Below, one piece after another: positions 57,767 to 64,000 of a stretch of DNA of 64,000 bases. The notes beneath the pieces are model-generated. The model made no database searches, had not been told where the DNA came from, and saw nothing but the letters and a program-made list of their open reading frames with translations. This DNA comes from Ruminococcus sp. GTDB lineage: Bacteria > Bacillota > Clostridia > Lachnospirales > Lachnospiraceae. The stretch's first letter is position 1. Each line of letters opens with the position of its first letter. Made by a program: the position numbers and the translations under genes. The DNA lies in assembly GCA_013911065.1 (NCBI GenBank), contig JACERV010000007.1:1-64000 (forward strand), read 5' to 3'.

Positions 57767-59176
57767 CTAATCCGCCAATTCCAGTACATAATTCCGCTTC
57801 GTCACCTGTGTATATTTACCCTGCTTGTTCACAAGTACCGCGCTGAACATGGTCTGCCCCGGAGGCATGTCTATGGGACCTTCATACAGAGTTGATGCAT
57901 CCGTGGGATTTGTACCATCTATTGTATAATACGCCTTATACCCTTCCGGGATATTAATTGTAATCTGGGTTGCCGTATCATATTGTCCCGTTGAAGGAGT
58001 GACCGCCGGTGCATCTGCGACCGGAATATCTATCGTATAAACTTTAGAAACGGTAAGGCTTGGAATCTTCTTTTTATTGATGGAAACCGCCTTGATGGTT
58101 GTTTCCCCTTCTTTTAGAAGAATTGGTTCTGTATACTCCGTAGAAGATGTATCAGGCTCAGAACCGTCTGTCGTATAATAAACCGTTTGACCGGAGGAAT
58201 TTAAAGATACCTCCTGCACCTCAGAATATGTACCTTCCTCCAGACTGAATTCAGGTGCCTTGGATATATAAGACTGTACGCCCAGTAAAACATCGTCGTC
58301 CTCACAATCGTCCAAAAGTTCAGACACCTTGACAAGCTGCTTTGTATCCACATAAAAATCAATCGCAGCTTTGTACAGCTCCACATTGGAAGGCTGTGAG
58401 CTGATTGCAGTAAGAAATACCGCTTCCGCTTTATCCAGATCATCCTGTTGTATATATATCTTCGAAAGACCGGTATATGCTTCCGCTTTCTTGCCATTTT
58501 TAGAAATTGCATTGTTAAAATAGTTTTCCGCTGCCGTATATTCTCCGGATTGCAGGGCTTGATTTCCCTTCCCCATCTGCCCTTCATATGAATTCTGATA
58601 AAGAACAAACCCGGACACACCTGCCAGAATTACAAAAGACAAGAGAATGATCAGTGCTCTCTTACGGCGTTTTTTTGCCAGCCGCTTCTTACGGGCTATT
58701 TGCTGCCTTCTCTTCTCTTCCGCCTCTGACCTGTTCTGACGCACGGACCCTGTATTCTGACGTACAGAACCCGTAGACATCCTGCCTGTCTGAGGCACAG
58801 ACCCGGTAGACATCCTGCCCGTCTGACGCACGGGGCCGGAAGACATTCTGCCGGTCTGGCGCGCAGACCCCGAAGAAGTCCTTCTTGGCTGCTGTCCCTG
58901 CCGCATAGAGGCGTTTCTTCTCGTCCGTATTTCATCCATTTCACCCTGGCTGAGAACTCTGGTAGAATTGCTGTACTCCTGTGATTCTCCCCGGCGGATT
59001 CTTCTTATGTCATCTGTCCTGATTTGTCTTGTGGCGTCTTCGATAGAGCCCTTCACTTCCCGTGCGAGGACATCTTCCAGAGGATTATAATCTGGTACAA
59101 TCTGAACTTCCATTTCGCATTCCGGACAGTATAGCATATCGTCCGGAATCATGGCACCACAATGTGTACACCTCAT
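57767..59176 (-). CDS. Zinc-ribbon, TPR and chitobiase-C-like domain membrane protein
   Basis: A 469-residue bitopic protein of unknown function. Order: N-terminal zinc ribbon (Cys3, Cys6, Cys17, Cys20), a basic linker, an 11-residue repeat tract (about 103-148, units like SVRQTGRMSTG), a Lys/Arg-rich stretch, one membrane segment (about 174-192), three TPR-like repeats (about 200-300) and two CHB_HEX_C-like beta domains with the patterns VYYTTDGSEPDTSSTEYTEP and AYYTIDGTNPTDASTLYEGP. The zinc ribbon would be inside, the TPR and beta domains outside. It follows folD by 11 nt. Confidence 0.82.
   Translation of the reverse strand: MRCTHCGAMIPDDMLYCPECEMEVQIVPDYNPLEDVLAREVKGSIEDATRQIRTDDIRRIRRGESQEYSNSTRVLSQGEMDEIRTRRNASMRQGQQPRRTSSGSARQTGRMSSGPVRQTGRMSTGSVPQTGRMSTGSVRQNTGSVRQNRSEAEEKRRQQIARKKRLAKKRRKRALIILLSFVILAGVSGFVLYQNSYEGQMGKGNQALQSGEYTAAENYFNNAISKNGKKAEAYTGLSKIYIQQDDLDKAEAVFLTAISSQPSNVELYKAAIDFYVDTKQLVKVSELLDDCEDDDVLLGVQSYISKAPEFSLEEGTYSEVQEVSLNSSGQTVYYTTDGSEPDTSSTEYTEPILLKEGETTIKAVSINKKKIPSLTVSKVYTIDIPVADAPAVTPSTGQYDTATQITINIPEGYKAYYTIDGTNPTDASTLYEGPIDMPPGQTMFSAVLVNKQGKYTQVTKRNYVLELAD
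58733..58870 (-). repeat. In-frame 33-nt tandem repeats coding for [S/P]V[R/P]QTGRMS[S/T]G
   Basis: Three 11-residue units plus two shorter ones (SVRQNTG, SVRQN) follow each other within the zinc-ribbon/TPR protein. Unit length is a multiple of three, so copy-number change would keep the frame. The tract is GC-richer than its surroundings. Confidence 0.8.
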
Positions 59177-59187
59177 CTTACTTCCTC

Positions 59188-60027
59188 CTATTTACGCACA
59201 GTTTCCACGCAGTTATTCATCAGCATGGCTATTGTCATTGGTCCAACCCCCCCGGGAACGGGAGTAATTGCAGATACTTTATCCGCTACATCCATGTAAT
59301 TTACATCCCCGCAGAGTTTACGGTTCTCATCACGGTGCATTCCTACATCAATAACAACAGCTCCTTCTTTTACATATTCAGAATCAATAAACTGTTTTTT
59401 TCCAATCGCAACAATTAAAATGTCCGCTCTTTTCGCAACCTTCTTCAAATCTTTTGTCCGTGAATGTGCCACGGTCACTGTTCCATTTTCCCTAAGCAGC
59501 AATGCAGCCATAGGCTTGCCCACAATATTGCTTCTTCCAATTACGACGCATTCTTTTCCTTCAATCTCAATTCCTGAGCGCTTCAAAAGCTGGATAATTC
59601 CGGCGGGCGTACAGGACACAAACCCTTTTTCACCTATCCAGAGGCGGCCGACACTGCTTGGATGAAATCCATCCACATCCTTGTCAGGGGAAATTGTGCG
59701 TATAATTTTATCTTCATCTATATGTGAGGGCAGAGGAAGCTGCACAAGAATCCCATTGACACCTGAATCTGCATTGAGCTGTTCTACCAGATTCACAAGT
59801 TCCCCCTCCGTAGTTGTCTCCGGCAGTTCAAATGCTTTGGATTCAATTCCAATGTAAGCGCACGCCTTCTTTTTGTTGTTTACATATACCGTAGATGCCG
59901 GGTCCTCCCCCACTTGTACAACAGCAAGACAAATCTGTCCTCCTGCCGCCCTTATCTTCCCGACCTCTTCCTTTAATTCATCCTTTATCTGCTTGGAAAT
60001 CAATTTCCCATCAATTATCTGTACCAT
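59188..60027 (-). CDS. folD: Bifunctional methylene-THF dehydrogenase / methenyl-THF cyclohydrolase FolD
   Basis: Interconverts 5,10-methylene-, methenyl- and 10-formyl-THF in the cytosol. 279 residues with VGEDPASTVYVNNKKKAC (catalytic Lys), GILVQLPLPSHI, DKDVDGFHPSSVGRL, CVVIGRSNIVGKP and PVPGGVGPMTIAMLM. The second ATG (60027), 6 nt after GAGG, is preferred. It follows fhs by 15 nt; the two together supply the methyl branch of one-carbon metabolism, consistent with but not proof of acetogenesis. Confidence 0.97.
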   Translation of the reverse strand: MVQIIDGKLISKQIKDELKEEVGKIRAAGGQICLAVVQVGEDPASTVYVNNKKKACAYIGIESKAFELPETTTEGELVNLVEQLNADSGVNGILVQLPLPSHIDEDKIIRTISPDKDVDGFHPSSVGRLWIGEKGFVSCTPAGIIQLLKRSGIEIEGKECVVIGRSNIVGKPMAALLLRENGTVTVAHSRTKDLKKVAKRADILIVAIGKKQFIDSEYVKEGAVVIDVGMHRDENRKLCGDVNYMDVADKVSAITPVPGGVGPMTIAMLMNNCVETVRK

Positions 60028-60042
60028 CCCCATCCTCTTTCC

Positions 60043-61713
60043 TTAAAACAATCCTGTTATCTTACCATCTTCTGTCACATCAATATGATTCGCTGCCGGT
60101 ATTTTGGGAAGTCCCGGCATCGTCATAATGGCTCCGGTCAAAGCCACCACAAATCCTGCACCCGCGCTGGCGTAGACCTCCCTGATATGAATATCAAAAT
60201 TCTCGGGACGTCCCAGTTTGTCAGCATCATCTGACAGGGAGTATTGATTCTTCGCCATACAGACAGGGAATGAACCCAAGCCCATCTGTTCTATCTTTGC
60301 AAGCTGTTTTTCAGCAGCAGGTTCGTATACAACCCCCCGGGCACCATAGATTTCCTTCGCTATAGTTTCTATTTTTTCTTTTAAGGGCAGCTCATCCTTA
60401 TACAGAGGATGAAAATGGCTCTCCTTCTTTTCTAAAGTCTCAAGCACTTTCTCAGCCAGTCTGATGCCGCCTTCTCCGCCTTTTCCCCAGACTTCTGAAA
60501 GCGCAAACTCGCATCCCCGCTCTTCACAGAACCTGCGGACAAATTCATGTTCAGCGGCGGTATCCGTCACAAATGAATTCAATGTAACAACTACCGGTAC
60601 ATCATATTTTTGAATATTTTCTATGTGTTTTTCCAGATTTACAATACCTTTTTCAAGTGCATGCAGATTCTCTTCACCTAAATTTCCCTTTGCAGCTCCA
60701 CCATTATACTTCAAAGCACGCACGGTTGCAACTAAAACTACAGCGTCCGGTTTGAGTCCCGCCTTGCGGCATTTAATATCCAAAAATTTCTCCGCACCTA
60801 AATCGGCACCAAAGCCGGCTTCGGTAATGGTAATGTCACTGATTTTCAATGCCATTTTGGTAGCACGTACACTGTTGCATCCATGAGCAATATTTGCAAA
60901 CGGTCCTCCATGTATAAGAGCCGGTGTATGCTCAAGGGTCTGTATGATATTGGGTTTAAGGGCATCTTTCAAAAGTGCGGTCATGGCCCCGGTAGCCTGC
61001 AAATCCCCGGCAGTCACCGGATCACCGTCAAAATTATAGGCAACGATAATCTTGCCAAGGCGCTGCTTTAAATCAGCAAGATCATCTGCCAGACACAGGA
61101 TAGCCATAATTTCGGATGCTACAGTAATCACAAAATGATCCTCCCGCACCATACCATCCATTTTATTACCCAGTCCCACCACAATATTCCGCAGGACCCT
61201 GTCATTCATGTCCAGACATCTTTTCCAAACCACCTGACGCGGATCAATCCTGAGTGAATTTCCCTGCTGTATATGATTATCTAACAGAGCAGAAAGCAGA
61301 TTGTTTGCAGAAGTAATTGCGTGGAAATCCCCTGTGAAATGCAGGTTTAAATCTTCCATAGGAACAACCTGGGCATACCCGCCGCCTGCAGCTCCGCCTT
61401 TGATGCCGAAGCAAGGGCCCAGAGAAGGTTCCCTCAGGGCAATCAGGGCTTTTTTATTCAGTTTCGCCATCGCCTGGCCAAGCCCTACCGTAGTCGTAGT
61501 CTTTCCCTCACCTGCCGGTGTAGGATTAATCGCAGTTACAAGAACCAGTTTTCCATCCTCACGGTCCTTTACCTTATCCCATAAGTCCTCAGATAATTTC
61601 GCCTTATACTTTCCGTAGAACTCAAGATCATCTTCCATAATTCCAATACTGGCCGCCACATCTTTAACAGGCAGCAGTTTCGCTTCCTGTGCAATCTGAA
61701 TATCCGTTTTCAT
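60043..61713 (-). CDS. fhs: Formate-tetrahydrofolate ligase
   Basis: ATP-dependent synthesis of 10-formyl-THF from formate, the entry step of the methyl branch of the Wood-Ljungdahl pathway and of purine synthesis. The 556 residues include [20 protein letters not shown] (P-loop), [19 protein letters not shown] and [22 protein letters not shown]. Start follows GGAGGAGAAGGG. The leader is array D of the CTAAG family. It lies downstream of ftsK and upstream of folD. Confidence 0.97.
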   Translation of the reverse strand: MKTDIQIAQEAKLLPVKDVAASIGIMEDDLEFYGKYKAKLSEDLWDKVKDREDGKLVLVTAINPTPAGEGKTTTTVGLGQAMAKLNKKALIALREPSLGPCFGIKGGAAGGGYAQVVPMEDLNLHFTGDFHAITSANNLLSALLDNHIQQGNSLRIDPRQVVWKRCLDMNDRVLRNIVVGLGNKMDGMVREDHFVITVASEIMAILCLADDLADLKQRLGKIIVAYNFDGDPVTAGDLQATGAMTALLKDALKPNIIQTLEHTPALIHGGPFANIAHGCNSVRATKMALKISDITITEAGFGADLGAEKFLDIKCRKAGLKPDAVVLVATVRALKYNGGAAKGNLGEENLHALEKGIVNLEKHIENIQKYDVPVVVTLNSFVTDTAAEHEFVRRFCEERGCEFALSEVWGKGGEGGIRLAEKVLETLEKKESHFHPLYKDELPLKEKIETIAKEIYGARGVVYEPAAEKQLAKIEQMGLGSFPVCMAKNQYSLSDDADKLGRPENFDIHIREVYASAGAGFVVALTGAIMTMPGLPKIPAANHIDVTEDGKITGLF

Positions 61714-61727
61714 CCCTTCTCCTCCTG

Positions 61728-61953
61728 CTTATGATACTTGGACTTGGTCCTTTCAAGTCCTAGTTACAAAGTACATCCTGTCGACTTGCTTATACTACTT
61801 AGTGAGGTTTTCTCGAACTTAGTAGTAAAGCACAACCTACTGGCTTAGTGAGGTTCTTTCGAACTTAGCAGTATGGTTGTTTCCTTAGTGACATGGATGT
61901 TTCCTACTATGTTACTTGGACTTGGTCTTTTCAAGTCCTAGTTACAAATTACA
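61728..61953 (-). repeat. Modular CTAAG leader array, copy D (between ftsK and fhs)
   Basis: On the minus strand: hairpin module CTAGGACTTG-AAAAGAC-CAAGTCCAAG directly at the ftsK stop, then GAAACATCCATGTCACTAAG, GAAACAACCATACTGCTAAG, TTCGAAAGAACCTCACTAAG, CCAGTAGGTTGTGCTTTACT-ACTAAG, TTCGAGAAAACCTCACTAAG, TAGTATAAGCAAG, TCGACAGGATGTACTTTGTA, a second copy of the hairpin module, then TCATAAG and the ribosome site of fhs. The last ftsK codons ATG TAA match the repeat with one change. Only this copy has the hairpin at both ends. Confidence 0.88.
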
Positions 61954-64000
61954 TGTTCTCTTTTAGATACTGTTCAAATTCTTCCTCTGACATCAAGATT
62001 TTTCTGGGTTTCGTACCTTCTTCAGGACCTACCACACCTGACTGTGCAAGCTGGTCCATGATACGGGCAGCTCTGTTAAACCCAATTTTAAACATACGCT
62101 GCAGCATACCGATAGATGCCTTTTCTTTATCAATAATTAATTTTCCGGCTTCTATAAAGTAGGTATCTCTGGAATCTCCCTCCCCGGAAGCCTCCTGAGA
62201 TGCGCCAAATGCACCTCCTCCAATATTAGAGCTGACGTGCTCCTCCACTTCCTCACTGTAGGAAGCATCCCCGTTATGTTTGATTAAATAATCCACCACC
62301 TGCTGGACCTCTTTATCTGAAACGAAAGAGCCCTGCACTCTTACGGGTTTTGGATATCCTGTAGGATAGAACAGCATATCACCTTTACCAAGAAGCTTTT
62401 CCGCTCCATTCATATCAATAATGGTGCGTGAGTCTACCCCGGAAGATACGGAAAATGCAATTCTCGAAGGCATATTTGCTTTAATCAGACCTGTTATAAC
62501 ATTTACAGACGGCCTCTGGGTCGCCAGTATCAGATGCAGCCCTGCTGCTCTCGCCAACTGTGCCAGACGGCAGATTGCTCCTTCCACCTCTCCGGGTGCC
62601 ACCATCATCAGGTCTGCCAGCTCGTCCACAATAATTACAATCTGAGGCATTCTTTTGGGAATATCCTCTCCGGCCCCAAGCCGGCTCACCTTTTCATTAA
62701 ATCCTTTTAAATCCCTTACATTATATTCTGCAAACAGTTTGTACCGCTTTTCCATTTCCGCTACAGCCCAGTTTAATGCTCCCGCCGCTTTCTTGGGGTC
62801 TGTAACCACGGGAATCAGAAGGTGAGGAATTCCATTGTAAACACTGAGCTCTACCACCTTAGGGTCCACCATAATCAGCTTCACATCTTCCGGGGAAGCC
62901 TTGTATAGAATGCTCATAATCAGTGTATTAATGCAGACAGACTTTCCTGAGCCCGTAGCTCCCGCAACAAGAAGATGAGGCATCTTGGCAATATCAGCCA
63001 CCACGACTTTCCCAGAAATATCTTTTCCTACGGCAAAGGCTATACCTGACTTACTGTTTTTAAATTCTCCGGCTTCCAAAAGATCTCTGAGCATCACCGC
63101 AGTATTTTCATTATTTGGAACCTCAATTCCTACAGCGGCTTTTCCCGGGATAGGTGCTTCAATCCTCAAATCAGTCACAGCCAGATTCAGTTTAATGTCA
63201 TCCGCCAATCCTACAATTCTGCTCACTTTTACGCCCTGTTCCGGCTGAATCTCATACCGGGTTACAGAAGGGCCGCAGCTTGCATTGGTTACATGCACCT
63301 GTACTCCAAAATTCTGAAGCGTCTGCTCCAGCTTCAGAGCCGTGGCGCGAAGCTGCGCATCCGAATCCCCGCCTGCTTTTTTGCCCCTGTTTAACAAAGA
63401 CATGGGGGGCATTTTGTATGTCTTGACAGGCTGCTCTTCCTGAATCTTTATGGACTCTTCTACAGATGCAGTTTCTGCCGCAATTACCTGGGCACTTTCC
63501 TTTGCCTTGGATCGTTTTGCAGATTCATCAGCTCTTCCTGTCATCTCTTCCGGTATAATTTCTTCAACAGCATCCCGCACAGGTTCCGCCCTGTTAATCA
63601 CCAAATCTTCGAAAGGAGACGGTATAGGAGACGGTTGTATCTCCTCACCGGATACCGTCAATTCTTTCAAGTCAGGTGACTTTCTGCCCGATGTCTTATT
63701 TGCCTCTTTCCCCGTCAGGGTGGTGGCAAAAGAAACGCCTGATACCTTCTTGTCCAGTCTTCTCGCTTTGACATCTGCCTTTTTATTTTCTTTTTCAACC
63801 TGTCTGTCGGCACGTCTCTGCGCTAATACTTGTTTTCTTTTTTTCGCATCCTCATAAGCTGCCTTGCTTTTGTGGCTCAATGGGGAGAGAAGGGATTTCT
63901 CTGTAACCAGGATCCCGCAGATAATCATCAGGATTACGATGACCACATAGGTTCCTACCCTTCCAATCAACGGGCACAAAAGCATTACAATAGAGCCGCC
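61949..64000 (-). CDS. ftsK: FtsK/SpoIIIE DNA translocase (5' end beyond window)
   Basis: Hexameric DNA pump for chromosome segregation at division or into the forespore. The visible 683 residues start within the N-terminal membrane domain (LCPLIGRVGTYVVIVILMII), continue with a charged linker (about 45-205) and the motor: LVAGATGSGKSVCINTLIMS (Walker A), IVIIVDELADLMM (Walker B) and LILATQRPSVNVITGLIKANMPS; the C-terminal gamma domain (about 615-678) recognises DNA polarity sequences. The frame is open to the window edge, so the start is missing. FtsK and SpoIIIE cannot be told apart here. Confidence 0.93.
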   Translation of the reverse strand, partial: GGSIVMLLCPLIGRVGTYVVIVILMIICGILVTEKSLLSPLSHKSKAAYEDAKKRKQVLAQRRADRQVEKENKKADVKARRLDKKVSGVSFATTLTGKEANKTSGRKSPDLKELTVSGEEIQPSPIPSPFEDLVINRAEPVRDAVEEIIPEEMTGRADESAKRSKAKESAQVIAAETASVEESIKIQEEQPVKTYKMPPMSLLNRGKKAGGDSDAQLRATALKLEQTLQNFGVQVHVTNASCGPSVTRYEIQPEQGVKVSRIVGLADDIKLNLAVTDLRIEAPIPGKAAVGIEVPNNENTAVMLRDLLEAGEFKNSKSGIAFAVGKDISGKVVVADIAKMPHLLVAGATGSGKSVCINTLIMSILYKASPEDVKLIMVDPKVVELSVYNGIPHLLIPVVTDPKKAAGALNWAVAEMEKRYKLFAEYNVRDLKGFNEKVSRLGAGEDIPKRMPQIVIIVDELADLMMVAPGEVEGAICRLAQLARAAGLHLILATQRPSVNVITGLIKANMPSRIAFSVSSGVDSRTIIDMNGAEKLLGKGDMLFYPTGYPKPVRVQGSFVSDKEVQQVVDYLIKHNGDASYSEEVEEHVSSNIGGGAFGASQEASGEGDSRDTYFIEAGKLIIDKEKASIGMLQRMFKIGFNRAARIMDQLAQSGVVGPEEGTKPRKILMSEEEFEQYLKENM

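Noticed and set aside
4498-61953. CRISPR array
   Set aside because: The repeated words differ in length and sequence, there are no constant repeats with unique equal-length spacers, and no cas genes are present.
1-64000. tRNA, rRNA, T-box or known riboswitch genes
   Set aside because: No cloverleaf, rRNA or T-box/riboswitch core sequence was recognised by eye on either strand; a covariance-model search would be the decisive check.

Overview
The window looks like chromosomal core DNA of a spore-forming, anaerobic, low-to-mid GC Firmicute, most probably a Lachnospiraceae (Clostridium XIVa type) species. Reasons: sporulation genes (yqfC, yqfD, a SpoVB/MurJ-type flippase, a BofC-like protein) sit beside Min, Mre and SepF division/shape genes; there are ferredoxin- and folate-based anaerobic enzymes (NfnAB, formate-THF ligase, FolD); and several small families typical of clostridia are present (DUF378, DUF4250, DUF896, C_GCAxxG_C_C). 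The genus cannot be fixed from the sequence alone. Almost all genes lie on the minus strand; the exceptions are a DUF378 protein, an SDR oxidoreductase, an HxlR regulator, an aldehyde dehydrogenase and the tail of an IS3-family transposase at the left edge.

Layout: 1-127 IS3-family right end; 0.15-6.2 kb a kinase-like protein, RluA-type pseudouridine synthase, lspA, ylmH, sepF, yggS and a HlyD-like membrane protein; 6.3-17 kb a cell-shape/division block (dacA-like, mgsA, rodA, minE, minD, minC, PBP2, mreD, mreC, mreB, radC); 17-27 kb two FAD oxidoreductases, a methionine gamma-lyase-like enzyme, miaA, mutL, mutS; 27.5-32 kb SDR, membrane protein, miaB, siroheme reductase; 32.2-39.4 kb a complete flavin-based extracellular electron transfer (EET) locus in the order ndh2-dmkB-dmkA-pplA-fmnB-eetA-eetB, with a divergent HxlR regulator; 40-46.5 kb folate cyclo-ligase, sporulation genes, ybeY, phoH; 46.6-51.4 kb tag, malic enzyme, an LDH/MDH-family enzyme, P5C-type aldehyde dehydrogenase; 51.4-53 kb an AT-rich accessory patch with a secreted nuclease; 53-64 kb rlmH, nfnB, nfnA, an iron alcohol dehydrogenase with Rex-type operators, a zinc-ribbon/TPR surface protein, folD, fhs and ftsK (cut by the window edge).

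The strongest candidate for something undescribed is a family of modular leader arrays. Four long copies (upstream of yggS, mutS, ybeY and fhs) and several fragments (upstream of mutL, at the start of the HlyD-like gene, and an apparently inverted member upstream of minC) are built from 13-38-nt words, most ending in CTAAG or a close variant. All long copies have the same orientation as the downstream gene, end in a hairpin followed by CATAAG and the Shine-Dalgarno site, and the hairpin shows two compensatory base-pair changes between copies. Two upstream genes (phoH, ftsK) take their stop codon from the array. This points to a structured mRNA leader or a mobile leader cassette rather than to a protein.

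Other regulatory structure: two Rex-like operators at the alcohol dehydrogenase promoter, a 31-bp inverted repeat over the miaB -35 box, a 40-bp compound palindrome at the EET promoter, an 87-nt nested hairpin inside the EET operon between pplA and fmnB, and a hairpin that hides the Shine-Dalgarno site of a small membrane-protein gene.
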